Part shown: positions 54,510 to 63,608 of the stretch, piece after piece
Numbering within the stretch: the stretch's first letter is position 1
Layout: every line of letters begins with the position of its first letter
Origin: Pseudomonadota bacterium
Lineage (GTDB): Bacteria; Desulfobacterota; Desulfovibrionia; Desulfovibrionales; Desulfovibrionaceae
Assembly (NCBI GenBank): GCA_023390395.1
Contig: JAEWCY010000216.1
Span: 1 to 64,000, forward strand
Length of the DNA stretch: 64,000 nucleotides
Direction: 5' to 3'
Position numbers and translations under genes: made by a program
The notes under the pieces: generated by a model
What the model was told of the DNA's origin: nothing
The model's database searches: none
What the model saw: only the letters and a program-made list of their open reading frames with translations

Positions 54510-55088
54510 TTACTGCGGGATGTAGAGCACGGCGTAGATGTCGGTCTTGGGCGCGTCGCCGCAGCCGACGTAGTGGGGCACCACGGAATTGTAGTAGATG
54601 GAGTCCCCGGGGCCGAGGATATGGCGGTCGTTGCCCACGATGACCTCGAGCTCGCCGGACATGACCACGATGAACTCCTCGCCCTCGTGGGAGGACAGGG
54701 GCTTTTCGGCGCAGGGGTCGTCGTCGGGGTAGACCTCGATGAAGAAGGGCTCCATGTGGCGGTCGGTCTTGGCCCTGCCCAGGGAATGGTAGCGGAAGGA
54801 GGCCCGCTTGCCCCGGGCCTTGCGCAGGACCGTGTCCTCTTCGGTCAGGTCCGACCGGCAGGTCATGCACAGGTCGCCGTCCACGTTGTCGTCCATGAAG
54901 GTGCCCAGCCGCTGGCCGAGCGCCAGGGCGATCTTGAGCAGGGGCCCGAGCGACGGGGTGACGTCCTCTTCCTCCAGGGCGGTCAGGAATTCCACGGACA
55001 GGCCGGTGCGGCGGGACAGTTCCTCCCGGGACATCTCCTGGCCTTCGCGATACGTGCGGATGCGATCACCAAGCTTCTTGTCGCTCAT
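54510..55088 (-). CDS. HTH-cupin transcriptional regulator
   Basis: A 192-residue regulator: an N-terminal XRE-type helix-turn-helix (IRTYREGQEMSREELSRRTG...) and a C-terminal cupin (SSHEGEEFIVVMSGELEVIVG, GPGDSIYYNSVVPHYV). A CxxC pair lies in the linker (LCMTCRSD). It is co-transcribed with the ligase at 52821-54494 and divergent from a similar regulator at 55294. Confidence 0.9.
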   Translation of the reverse strand: MSDKKLGDRIRTYREGQEMSREELSRRTGLSVEFLTALEEEDVTPSLGPLLKIALALGQRLGTFMDDNVDGDLCMTCRSDLTEEDTVLRKARGKRASFRYHSLGRAKTDRHMEPFFIEVYPDDDPCAEKPLSSHEGEEFIVVMSGELEVIVGNDRHILGPGDSIYYNSVVPHYVGCGDAPKTDIYAVLYIPQ

Positions 55089-55293
55089 GGTACCCTCGTT
55101 GGTAAGGATATGGTGGGCTGGGGCGGGAAATCGGCACGGCCCCGTGAGTCGGTTTCCATACCGCAATGCGCGGCGAAATTCCAGCCGTTTTTGCGGCTCC
55201 GAAGCCGGGGAAAGAAATTGACAAGCCCCTCGGTCGTGCGAAAAGACGGGGAAACGCGTTCGCAACCCTAACATCGCAGGCGAGGGGAACTGT

Positions 55294-55854
55294 ATGAGCA
55301 AGGAGATCGGACCGGTGCGGGAGATCGCCATGCGGCTTCGCGGCATCCGCGAGGTGGCGGGCTTTTCCCTGGAGGAGCTGGCCGAGGCCACGGGCGTCAC
55401 GGCGGACCAGGTCCTTTTGTACGAGACCGGCGAGGAGGAGATTCCCGTCAGCTACCTCTACGAGGTGGCCAAGGCGGCGGGCGTGGACCTCACGGCGCTT
55501 TTGACCGGCGGCGAGGCCCACCTGCACGCCTACTCCCTGGTGCGCGACGGCAACGGCCTGTCCGTGGACCGCCGCAAGGCCTACAAGTACCAGGCCCTGG
55601 CCTACCGTTTCCACAAGCCGGCCATGGAGCCGTTCCTGGTCACTGTGCCGCCCAAGCAGGAATCCGAGATGGAGTTCAACCGGCACCTGGGCGAGGAGTT
55701 CATCTACATGCTGCGCGGCCGCATGGAGGTGCGCCTGGGCGACGACGTCCTGACGCTCGAACCCCACGATTCCCTCTATATTTCCTCCCGCACGCCCCAC
55801 GCCATGCGCGGGCTCGACGGCGCCGAAGCCGAGTTCCTCGACGTGATCATCTAG
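55294..55854 (+). CDS. HTH-cupin transcriptional regulator
   Basis: A 186-residue protein of the same architecture as its neighbour: XRE helix-turn-helix (VAGFSLEELAEATGVTADQV) and cupin (HLGEEFIYMLRGRMEVRLGD, LEPHDSLYISSRTPHAM). It starts 205 bases from the divergent regulator and is followed by another acyl-CoA synthetase gene. GCGAGGGG precedes the ATG. Confidence 0.9.
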   Translation: MSKEIGPVREIAMRLRGIREVAGFSLEELAEATGVTADQVLLYETGEEEIPVSYLYEVAKAAGVDLTALLTGGEAHLHAYSLVRDGNGLSVDRRKAYKYQALAYRFHKPAMEPFLVTVPPKQESEMEFNRHLGEEFIYMLRGRMEVRLGDDVLTLEPHDSLYISSRTPHAMRGLDGAEAEFLDVII

Positions 55855-55953
55855 CCGGGCGTCGCCCGCCCAAGGCGGCGCCCGGCCAGCGCGGACCCAG
55901 GCCGGAGCGCATCGAAAACACGAACAACCGTTTTGCCACGGGAGCCCAAGACC

Positions 55954-57606
55954 ATGCCAGTCGCCAAACTGCGACCCGAGACCTATAAAGAGTTGCTGGA
56001 GACCGTTTCCGTCTCCGTGCCCGAGAACTACAATTTCGCCTTCGACTTCCTCGACGCCGAGGCCGCCGCGGACCCGACCCGGCCGGCCATGATCCATATC
56101 GGCCCGGACGGGACCCGCCGGGACTTCGACCTGGCCTTTTTCAGCAAGGAATCGGCCCGCCTGGCGGGCGCCTTCAAGGAGGCGGGGCTTAAAAAGGGCG
56201 ACCGCGTCATGGTCATCCTCTACCGCCGCGTGGAGTGGTGGGTGACCATGCTCGCCCTGCACAAGCTCGGGGCCGTGCCCGTGCCCTCGCCCAACCTGCT
56301 CACCCCCCACGACATCGATTTCCGGGTCAACTACGCCGGCATCAAGGCCATCATCGCCGAGGACTCCGTGGTCTCGCGCGTGGAGGCCGCCCGACCCACC
56401 TGCCCGACGCTGCAGGTCCTCATTCACGTGGGCGAGGCGGCCATGCCCGCCGGCTGGCTCGACTACGAAACCATCCGCGCCGCCGCCTCGGACGTCTTCC
56501 CCCGCGCCTGCGACGCCCCGGGCGGCGACGACACCCTGCTCATCTTCTTCTCCTCGGGCACCACCGGCATGCCCAAGATGGTGGAGCACACCCACGGCTA
56601 CGCCCTGGGGCATCTGGCCACGGGCGTGTACTGGCACAACCTGGAGCCCGGCGACGTGCACCTGACGGTCGCCGACACCGGCTGGGGCAAGGCCGTGTGG
56701 GGCAAGTTCTACGGCCAGTGGATGGCCGGGGCCACGGTCTTCACCTGGGACTTCCGGGGCAAGTTCCATCCGGCGGAACTGCTCGAGGTCATGACCAAGC
56801 ACAAGGTCACGACCTTTTGCGCCCCGCCGACCGTCTACCGCTTCCTGGTGCGCGAGGACCTGTCCAAATACGACCTGTCGGCCCTGCGCTACTGCACCAC
56901 CGCCGGCGAACTCTTAAACGACGGCGTGTTCAAGGCCTGGAAGGAGATCACCGGGCTGCCCATCTACGAAGGCTACGGCCAGACCGAGACCTGCCTGCAG
57001 ATCGCCACCTTCCCCTGCATGACGCCCAAGCCCGGCTCCATCGGCCGGCCCGCCCCGGGCTGGAACGTGACCGTGCTCGACGAGGAGGGCAAGGTCTGCC
57101 CGCCCGGCGTCGAGGGCGAGATCTGCCTCAAGCTCGAGGACGGCAAGAACGTGGGGCTTTTCGCCGGCTACCTGCTGGAGCCGGCCAAGACCGCCTCGGT
57201 CATGGTCGACGGCTACTACCACACCGGCGACAAGGCCTGGATGGACGAGGACGGCTACTTCTGGTTCCTCGGCCGCACCGACGACCTCATCAAGTCCAGC
57301 GGCTACCGCATCGGGCCCTTCGAGGTGGAAAGCGCGCTGATCACCCACAAGGCCGTGGTCGAGGCGGCCGTGACCGGCGTGCCCGATCCCGTGCGCGGCC
57401 AGGCCGTCAAGGCGACGGTGGTGCTGGCCCCGGGATTTGAGCCCTCCGACGAGCTGGTCAAGGAGCTGCAGGCCCACGTGAAGAAGGAAACCGCGCCCTA
57501 CAAATACCCGCGCATCATCGACTTCGTCGCCGAGCTGCCCAAGACCATCAGCGGCAAGATCAAACGCGCCGAGATCCGCGCCCGGGACGCGAGCCGGGAG
57601 ATATAG
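55954..57606 (+). CDS. AMP-dependent acyl-CoA synthetase (medium-chain/AcsM-like)
   Basis: A 550-residue ANL ligase. Motifs: FFSSGTTGMPKMVEHTHGY, ADTGWGKAVWGKFYGQWMAG, YEGYGQTETC, GRTDDLIKSSGYRIGPFEVE and KTISGKIKRAEIRARD (catalytic Lys). The sequence is of the medium-chain/acetyl-CoA synthetase-like type, different from the paired ligase at 52821-54494. The ATG of MPVAKL is used, with GGGAG upstream; a TTG 21 bases earlier is less likely. Confidence 0.92.
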   Translation: MPVAKLRPETYKELLETVSVSVPENYNFAFDFLDAEAAADPTRPAMIHIGPDGTRRDFDLAFFSKESARLAGAFKEAGLKKGDRVMVILYRRVEWWVTMLALHKLGAVPVPSPNLLTPHDIDFRVNYAGIKAIIAEDSVVSRVEAARPTCPTLQVLIHVGEAAMPAGWLDYETIRAAASDVFPRACDAPGGDDTLLIFFSSGTTGMPKMVEHTHGYALGHLATGVYWHNLEPGDVHLTVADTGWGKAVWGKFYGQWMAGATVFTWDFRGKFHPAELLEVMTKHKVTTFCAPPTVYRFLVREDLSKYDLSALRYCTTAGELLNDGVFKAWKEITGLPIYEGYGQTETCLQIATFPCMTPKPGSIGRPAPGWNVTVLDEEGKVCPPGVEGEICLKLEDGKNVGLFAGYLLEPAKTASVMVDGYYHTGDKAWMDEDGYFWFLGRTDDLIKSSGYRIGPFEVESALITHKAVVEAAVTGVPDPVRGQAVKATVVLAPGFEPSDELVKELQAHVKKETAPYKYPRIIDFVAELPKTISGKIKRAEIRARDASREI

Positions 57607-57633
57607 GAAGGGAAGATAAGAAGCCTCCGGCGG

Positions 57634-57666
57634 CCAGGAGGGGCAGCGCCCCTCCTGGACCTCCCC
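57634..57666 (+). repeat. Intergenic inverted-repeat element, copy 1
   Basis: A 33-base element: the 11-bp hairpin CCAGGAGGGGC / GCCCCTCCTGG followed by ACCTCCCC. A nearly identical copy in opposite orientation lies at 58853-58885, on the other side of the nicotinate phosphoribosyltransferase-like gene. Confidence 0.75.
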
Positions 57667-57673
57667 GCAGGGG

Positions 57674-58771
57674 TCAGATGAAGCGGACGAGGCGGGGGTT
57701 GGGGCGGTAGGCCCGGCCGGTCTTGGCCAGGTCCGCGCCGTCCACGCGCACGATGTCCGCCGTGGCCGCGTGGGAGCGGAACAGGCCGCCGATGCCAAGC
57801 GACGCGAACAGCCGGCCGTGTTCCTTCTCGGCCTCGACGAAGGCCTTGATTTTTTCCGGATTGCCGAAGCCGCTCGACAGCACGATGCCGACGTGGCCGA
57901 ACCCGGCGGCGTCGAGCGCCCGGCGCACGGCCAGCGTGCCGGTCACGGTCACGCCCGGGCCGGTGACGTGGGGCCGGCCGTCGAAGGGGAGGCCGCCCTG
58001 GCCGACGAGCTCTCCGGCCGTGTCCAGGCGCACGGCGGCCAGCCGTTCTCCCAGCGCCCGGGCCGTGTCCAGGGCGTCGTCGATCTCCCGGTTGAACGTG
58101 TCCACCAGCGCCACCCTGGGGCAGGCCGCCTCGATGTGGCGGTCGAAGGCCAGGGCCGCCTGGCGCGTGGCCTGCTCCCGGCCGCATGCGCCGGCCATGG
58201 CCAGCACCAGGGCGTGGGGAATGGTGCCCACGCCCCCGGCGAGCCCGGCCGCGCGCGCCCCGGCGTCCGTGGCGCAGGCGTCGAAGCCGCCGGCCACCGC
58301 CGCCCGGCAGAAAGCCTCCTCGCAACGGGGATGCCAGTGCCTGGCCCCGAAATACATGAGCTGCCTGTCCGGCACCAGGGCGCGCACGGCCGCCGCCCGG
58401 GCCTCCACCTCCCCGGGCGTGGGCTCGGGCAGGCCGTTGGCCAGCGACGTGGCGGCGCTCAGCATGCCGAGATAGAGCGTCTCGTGCTCGATGAAGCCCG
58501 TCAGCCGGCCCTCGATGTGCATGACCGGCTCCAGGGGGGCATAGGCCGCGCCCTCGGGCAGGGCGAACAGCGCGCCGCCGGTCTCGGCCAGCTCCGAAGT
58601 CTCGCGCAGCAGGGCCACGACCTCGTCGATGCCGGCGAACACGCCCGGGCCGTCGCGGAAAAACACCTGCATGGTCACGATGGGATCGATCCCCTCGGCG
58701 TCGAGAATCCGCCGGGAGCGCAGGAAATACTTGTCCACGTGGGAACGCAGGGCGTCGGGAAGCGTCGGCAT
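57674..58771 (-). CDS. Nicotinate phosphoribosyltransferase-like protein
   Basis: A 365-residue protein of the NAPRTase/QPRTase fold: VMHIEGRLTGFIEHETLYLG near the N-terminus, YFGARHWHPRCEEAF, then VDTFNREIDDALDTARALG and SSGFGNPEKIKAFVE with the phosphate-binding pattern. It would join nicotinate and PRPP into NaMN in NAD salvage. It is shorter than E. coli PncB (400) and nearer to the archaeal type. Inverted-repeat elements flank it. An NMN adenylyltransferase-like gene lies 3 kb away. Confidence 0.78.
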   Translation of the reverse strand: MPTLPDALRSHVDKYFLRSRRILDAEGIDPIVTMQVFFRDGPGVFAGIDEVVALLRETSELAETGGALFALPEGAAYAPLEPVMHIEGRLTGFIEHETLYLGMLSAATSLANGLPEPTPGEVEARAAAVRALVPDRQLMYFGARHWHPRCEEAFCRAAVAGGFDACATDAGARAAGLAGGVGTIPHALVLAMAGACGREQATRQAALAFDRHIEAACPRVALVDTFNREIDDALDTARALGERLAAVRLDTAGELVGQGGLPFDGRPHVTGPGVTVTGTLAVRRALDAAGFGHVGIVLSSGFGNPEKIKAFVEAEKEHGRLFASLGIGGLFRSHAATADIVRVDGADLAKTGRAYRPNPRLVRFI

Positions 58772-58852
58772 GGGGCGTTGGTATCACCCGATGGCGCGGC
58801 TCACAAGGCGTGACCGCGTTCGTTCGCGAACTCCCTCCCATCCGCTCCCGTC

Positions 58853-58885
58853 GGGGAGGTCCAGGAGGGGGTCACCCCCTCCTGG
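58853..58885 (-). repeat. Intergenic inverted-repeat element, copy 2
   Basis: GGGGAGGT followed by the hairpin CCAGGAGGGGG / CCCCCTCCTGG; this is the reverse complement of copy 1 at 57634-57666 apart from the loop. A GC-rich tail with a second small hairpin (GGGGCAGCGCCCC, 58894-58906) and pyrimidine runs follows. Confidence 0.75.
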
Positions 58886-58934
58886 CGGGGTCCGGGGCAG
58901 CGCCCCGTTCTTCCTCTTTCTCTTCCTCTTTCCT

Positions 58935-59567
58935 TCACTCCCCCTCCTCTCCTTCCTCCTCCAAGTGCAACTCCGGCGGCGGCGTGGCCAGAAGCGCCGC
59001 CACGTCCGGCCGTTCGGTCAGGCGCGGGTCGAGCCAGGCGGCGAAGGCCGCCGGCGGCAGGATGAGCGGCATGCGCTCGTGGACGGCGGCCATCCGCGGC
59101 GAGGCCGGCCGGGTGAGGATGGCGGCGGTGTCGCGGACCTCGCCGTCCGGCGACACGGCGCGTTCGTAGAGGCCGGCCAGGGCCATGACGGGCGCGTCCG
59201 GCAAGGTGCAGAAAAAGCGCGTCTTGCCGCCCCCGGGTTTTTTTCGCCACTCGAAGAAGCCCTGGGCCGGCACGAGGCAGCGGCGGTAGCGGACGGCTCC
59301 CCGGAAGGAGGGTCGCTCCAGGGCGGTTTCGGCCCGGGCGTTGATCATGGGGCGCATGGCGGCGGGGTCCTTGACGAAGGCCGGGACGAATCCCCAGCGG
59401 AAGAGTCCGGCCAGGCGGCGTCCGCTTTCCCGGGCCGTGAACACGGCCTCGATGAGTTCGGACGGGAAGATTTCGGGGCGGGCCGGCACGTTTTGCGGCA
59501 TGCCCGGCACGCCCATGGCCTCGGCCACCAGCCGTCGCGGCACGGCCAGGGCGAATCTGCCGCACAT
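58935..59567 (-). CDS. SOS response-associated peptidase (SRAP/YedK family)
   Basis: A 210-residue protein with the catalytic Cys2 (MCGRFAL), the conserved INARAET, RRCLVPAQGFFEW and HERMPLIL segments. YedK/HMCES proteins form a covalent link with abasic sites in single-stranded DNA. A very acidic tail (LHLEEEGEEGE) is lineage-specific. CGGAGGG precedes the ATG. Confidence 0.92.
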   Translation of the reverse strand: MCGRFALAVPRRLVAEAMGVPGMPQNVPARPEIFPSELIEAVFTARESGRRLAGLFRWGFVPAFVKDPAAMRPMINARAETALERPSFRGAVRYRRCLVPAQGFFEWRKKPGGGKTRFFCTLPDAPVMALAGLYERAVSPDGEVRDTAAILTRPASPRMAAVHERMPLILPPAAFAAWLDPRLTERPDVAALLATPPPELHLEEEGEEGE

Positions 59568-59885
59568 TTTTTTCCCTCCGGATTCGCCCCTCCCGGCGCG
59601 TCCGGGAGGAATGGTGATATAGCATGCTGGAATAACTACTTCTTTTTTATCGTCGCCGCTGCCGACCTCGATCGGTGAAACGTGCGGTCGCGGCATCATG
59701 GCAGGGGCGGGGCGGGCTGGCAAGGCGGGGCAACGCGTCAGGCCCGACATTTGCTAAGCGGGGAACGGAATGTCGACCGTGGGATGGGAGAAAGCGCGAC
59801 ATGTTGGAATGAAAAGCTATTTTTCGACGGGACGCGCGCACCCCCTGCCATGGGAGCCTCAATTTGTAACAAAGTTGCACTGCGC
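59568..59885. other. Divergent intergenic region SRAP / HD-GYP
   Basis: About 320 bases without a gene. An inverted repeat CGACATT (59745-59751) / AATGTCG (59769-59775) with a 17-base spacer is present; whether it is a damage-response or other operator is unknown. Confidence 0.4.
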
Positions 59886-60875
59886 ATGACGACGTTGCCG
59901 CCGCCGCCGGCCGCCGACCCGGCCAGCGAATACCAGCCCATCCCCCTGGGCCACCTCTTTCCCCACGCGCCCGGGGATTTCGAGGTCTACCTGCGTCATG
60001 GCGACTGCCATACGCTGTTCGCCCGGGACGGCGAGGCCATCCCGGCGGACCGGCGGGGGATGCTGACGGACTACGGCGTTTCCGTGGTCTACATCCACCG
60101 GGAGCAGCGGGACCGCTACCGGGGCTACATGCGCCGCCACCTGCCCGGCGCGTTGCTGGCTCCGGACATGCCGCGCGAGCAAAAGGCGGCGGTCTTCTAC
60201 CACGACTGTTGCGAGATCGTGCGCGAACTGCTGCGCGACCGCCTCCCCCAGGGAATTTCCGACATGCACGGCCGGCTGTTCGTGGCCTACGTGCGCGACT
60301 GCGTGGCTTTCCTGTGCACCGACGCCGGACTCTCGCGTCTGGGCGCGCTCATGGCCCACGACTACGACGTCTACAGCCACGGGGTGCACGTCTTCGTCTA
60401 CACCGTGTTCCTGCTCAAGTCCCTGGGCCTGCCCCAGCCCGCCGTCATCCAGGCCGGGGTGGGGGCGCTCTTGCACGACAGCGGCAAGGAGGGCGTGGAC
60501 GCCGCCATCCTGCGCAAGCCCGGCCGGCTCACGCCCGAGGAGTTCCTGGCCGTGCGGGAGCACCCGGTCCTTGGGGCGCGGCTTTGCCGGCCGCTTTCCC
60601 TGTCGCGCCTGGCCAAGGAGTGCATCCTCATGCACCACGAGAAGATAAGCGGCGCGGGCTATCCCCGGGGGCTCTCCGGCGAGGCCATCCCGGTCCATGC
60701 CCGGGCCGTCTCCCTGGCCGACGTCTACGACGCCCTGACCTCGCGCCGGGTCTACGCCGACGCGGTGCGGCCCTTCGAGGCCCTGCGCATCATGCGCCAC
60801 GAGATGGCCGGCTCCTTCGACCTGGAGCTCTACAAGCGCTTCGTGCTGCTTCTAAGCGGCGCGGCGCTCCTTTAG
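59886..60875 (+). CDS. HD-GYP domain protein (cyclic-di-GMP phosphodiesterase type)
   Basis: A 329-residue protein. An N-terminal PilZ-like/unknown segment (about 15-100) is followed by the HD-GYP domain: LLHDSGKEG (HDxGK), HPVLGARLC, HHEKISGAGYPRGL (GYP) and DVYDALTSRRVY. It probably hydrolyses cyclic di-GMP. The ATG of MTTLPP is used; an in-frame ATG at 59850 would add 12 residues, and neither has a strong ribosome-binding site. Confidence 0.87.
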   Translation: MTTLPPPPAADPASEYQPIPLGHLFPHAPGDFEVYLRHGDCHTLFARDGEAIPADRRGMLTDYGVSVVYIHREQRDRYRGYMRRHLPGALLAPDMPREQKAAVFYHDCCEIVRELLRDRLPQGISDMHGRLFVAYVRDCVAFLCTDAGLSRLGALMAHDYDVYSHGVHVFVYTVFLLKSLGLPQPAVIQAGVGALLHDSGKEGVDAAILRKPGRLTPEEFLAVREHPVLGARLCRPLSLSRLAKECILMHHEKISGAGYPRGLSGEAIPVHARAVSLADVYDALTSRRVYADAVRPFEALRIMRHEMAGSFDLELYKRFVLLLSGAALL

Positions 60876-60934
60876 CCCCTTGGCCCTTGCCGGGCCGGCC
60901 GCGATCGCGTAGCCGCCAGGCAAAGGAGACGCGC

Positions 60935-61615
60935 ATGGTCAAAAGCCCGGTCAACGCCACCCTCGCCGTCACGTCCTCCGGCAAGCCCTTCCATTTCCTG
61001 CTGGCCGCCCTGCTGGCCCAGATGCTGGTTTCCCCCTTCATCAAGGGCGAGGGGGCGGGCGTGGCCCAGGACCTGTTCTTTTTGTGCCTGCTCGGGGCGG
61101 CCCTGCGCGTGGTGCGCCAAAGCCGCCTGTTCCCGCTCATCCTGGGCCTGGCGCTTGTTTGCGGCGCGAGCATCGTGGCCAAGTACCTCACCCAGGGCGT
61201 GGGGCCGAGCATGCTGAGCGACGCCCTGGGCCTGCCCGTGATCTTCCTGACCGCCGTGGAGGTGACGCGCTACCTGGCCAGGCAGAAGCGGGTGGACCTG
61301 GACACGGTGCTCGGCGGACTTTGCGTCTATCTGTTTCTGGGGGCCATGTGGTTCACCGCCTATTCCCTGGTGGAAAGGCTCATGCCGGGCTCCTTCGCCT
61401 TCACGGTGCACGGCGACCATTTGTCGCTGGAGGCCACGGACCGGCTGCTCTTCTTCTTCAGCTACGTGACGCTTCTGACCACGGGTTACGGCGACGTCGT
61501 GCCGCTTACTCCCCTGACCCAGACCCTGGCCGTGATCGAGGGCGTGGCCGGGCAGTTCTACCTGGTGTTCTTCATGGCCCGCCTGGTGGGGCTGCACGTG
61601 GCGGAAAAGCAGTAG
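60935..61615 (+). CDS. Two-pore-less potassium channel, four-helix type
   Basis: A 226-residue membrane protein with four or more N-terminal hydrophobic segments and the K+ filter TLLTTGYGDVVP between the last two helices. AAAGGAGAC precedes the ATG. It follows the HD-GYP gene by 59 bases and may share its transcript. Confidence 0.87.
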   Translation: MVKSPVNATLAVTSSGKPFHFLLAALLAQMLVSPFIKGEGAGVAQDLFFLCLLGAALRVVRQSRLFPLILGLALVCGASIVAKYLTQGVGPSMLSDALGLPVIFLTAVEVTRYLARQKRVDLDTVLGGLCVYLFLGAMWFTAYSLVERLMPGSFAFTVHGDHLSLEATDRLLFFFSYVTLLTTGYGDVVPLTPLTQTLAVIEGVAGQFYLVFFMARLVGLHVAEKQ

Positions 61616-61630
61616 GGCCGGGAGCTTGCT

Positions 61631-62200
61631 TCAGCGGGCCGCCGCCAACCGGGCCGGCAGGTCCCACTGCCTGGCCAGGGCGGCCACGGCCGGGGGCACC
61701 AACGCTTCCCACGCCCCGCCCTCGGCCATCAGCCGGCGCACGTCCGCGCCCGAGATCCCCTTCTCCTCGGGCGGCACCTCCCACAGCACCTCGATGCGAA
61801 GCCCCAGGCTCTCGAAGTACTCCCGCTTGCGGCGGCCCCAGGCGTCGTAGATGGTGAGGAAGAACAGGGCATCCAGGGGGACGTACCAGCGGTAGAGTGC
61901 CGGCAGGTTGACGGGAAAGGGGACCACGGTGAGGTCCGCCTCGGCCGTGCCCGCCGCCGTCAGGGCGGCGCGGACCATGGCCTGGCGCTCGTAGTAGGTC
62001 AGGGGGTTGGCGGCCGGGGCGGAGCGGTCGGGGTCGGCCTTTTCGTCGCGGGTGAGCCCGGGGTCGGGGTTGGTGACGCCGACCACCAGGCGCCGGCAGC
62101 GGGCCCGGCCGGCCAGGAGGTAGCGCAGGTGGTCGTTGTGCAGCACCTGGAAGCGGCCGTGGATGACGCCGACGGGGGCGAGGGCGGCGGGGTCGGTCAT
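61631..62200 (-). CDS. Nicotinamide-nucleotide adenylyltransferase-like protein
   Basis: A 189-residue nucleotidyltransferase. GVIHGRFQVLHNDHLRYLL holds the HxxH-type nucleotide site (HNDH), and ISGADVRRLM is the second motif, as in NadM/NadR-type NMN adenylyltransferases. It would make NAD from NMN and ATP. Its ATG overlaps the apgM stop by four bases. Confidence 0.83.
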   Translation of the reverse strand: MTDPAALAPVGVIHGRFQVLHNDHLRYLLAGRARCRRLVVGVTNPDPGLTRDEKADPDRSAPAANPLTYYERQAMVRAALTAAGTAEADLTVVPFPVNLPALYRWYVPLDALFFLTIYDAWGRRKREYFESLGLRIEVLWEVPPEEKGISGADVRRLMAEGGAWEALVPPAVAALARQWDLPARLAAAR

Positions 62201-63507
62201 TTCGCCTCCAGGCGGAAGGGGCGCACCGGGCCCGGGTAGCAGGCCGGCGGGTCCGGCGTGTCGCGGATGCCGGCCAGGCGGGCCCTTTCCAGGCCGTTTA
62301 AGACCAGGTAGGGTAGCTCGGTCCCGCGCACGAAGCCCAGGCAGCCGCCGGCGGCGGACACCTCGTCGAAGCGCGTCACCGCGTCCACGCGCTGCCCCGG
62401 CCCGTGCAGGCACAGCGGCACGGGCTCGCCGCCGTGGATGAGCGGCCCGCTCGACGGCGTGGAATGGTCGGAGGTGACCACGAAGAGCACTTCCGGGTCT
62501 TGCAGCAGCGGCCCGGCGGCCCGGCCCACGGCCGCGTCCAGGGCCTCGATGACGGCCTTTTTGGCCAGCGGGTCCTTGGTGTGGGCGGCCTCGTCCGGGG
62601 CCTTGGTGTGGACGTGGAGGAAGTCGTGGTCCGTCGCCCGGCGGGCCGTTTCCAGGCGCTCGGCCAGGTCCGCCCCGGGGTCGCCGGTGTCGCGGGCGGG
62701 CAGCAGGTCGAAGCCCAGCGCCCGGGCCACGCCGGCGAAGAGCGTGCCCGAGGCGATGGACGCCGGGCGCAGGCCGAAGCGCTGGCCGAAGCGCGGCAGG
62801 GGCCGGGCCATGCCGGCGCGCTGGGTGACCAGGGCGTTTATGGGCGAAAGCCCCGCCGCCTCCCGGGCGGCGTTGACCGGATGGGCGCAAAGGACTTTTC
62901 GGGCGAAGAGCAGGTAGGCCCGAAGCGCCCGGGCGGTGCGGGCCGCTTCCGGCCCGGCCCCGGCCATGGGCTCGGGCTCGGGCAGGAACAGGCCGTCCAC
63001 CATGGGGTTGGTGTCCGTGACCTCGGGCGAGACGCCGCCGGTCATGACGGCCACGCCGAAGAGCCCCTTGTCGCGGTGCAGGCGCACCCGCACGCCCTCG
63101 AAGGAGAAGTCGGCCACGGCCGCGAAAAGCGTAGCGGCCTCCTCGGGCCTGGGCTTCTCCGGCTTGTCGCGCCACAGGCGCAGGCAGCCGCCTTCGACGA
63201 CGGCGCAGCAGAAATGAGCCAGCAGGCAGACCTCGCCCGGGGCGGGGGACAGGCCCAGTCCCAGGGCTTCCAGGTAGCCCCGGCCGGGGAATTCCTCGGG
63301 CGCGGCCCCGAACATGGCGAAGTGGGCGTTTTCGCTCGGCAAGGCCTGGCCCGGGAAGCCGGCGTGGTAGAGGCCGTTGGCCCCGGCGGCGGCGATGGCG
63401 TCGAGGTGGGGGGTGTGCGCCGCCTGCAGCGGCGTGCGGCCGCCGAGCGCGGCGTGGGAGCGGTCGCCCAGGCCGTCGAGGACCAGCAGGACGCACCGGC
63501 GCGGCAT
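62197..63507 (-). CDS. apgM: 2,3-bisphosphoglycerate-independent phosphoglycerate mutase, archaeal type
   Basis: A 436-residue metalloenzyme of the alkaline-phosphatase fold: LVLDGLGDRSHAALGGRTPL at the start (metal Asp), the catalytic Ser in LPSENAHFAMFG, HVHTKAPDEAAHTKDP and VTSDHSTPSSG (metal His/Asp). It interconverts 2- and 3-phosphoglycerate. It is divergent from the PHP gene and coupled to the adenylyltransferase gene. Confidence 0.9.
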   Translation of the reverse strand: MPRRCVLLVLDGLGDRSHAALGGRTPLQAAHTPHLDAIAAAGANGLYHAGFPGQALPSENAHFAMFGAAPEEFPGRGYLEALGLGLSPAPGEVCLLAHFCCAVVEGGCLRLWRDKPEKPRPEEAATLFAAVADFSFEGVRVRLHRDKGLFGVAVMTGGVSPEVTDTNPMVDGLFLPEPEPMAGAGPEAARTARALRAYLLFARKVLCAHPVNAAREAAGLSPINALVTQRAGMARPLPRFGQRFGLRPASIASGTLFAGVARALGFDLLPARDTGDPGADLAERLETARRATDHDFLHVHTKAPDEAAHTKDPLAKKAVIEALDAAVGRAAGPLLQDPEVLFVVTSDHSTPSSGPLIHGGEPVPLCLHGPGQRVDAVTRFDEVSAAGGCLGFVRGTELPYLVLNGLERARLAGIRDTPDPPACYPGPVRPFRLEAK

Positions 63508-63608
63508 CAGTCCGCCTCTCCGTCGTATCGGCCGGCGTGATAAATGGTGGGGTTGTTCATAGGTATTACCATTTTGCCTTTTTCGACGCGCAGGCGCAAG
63601 GATCGTCC

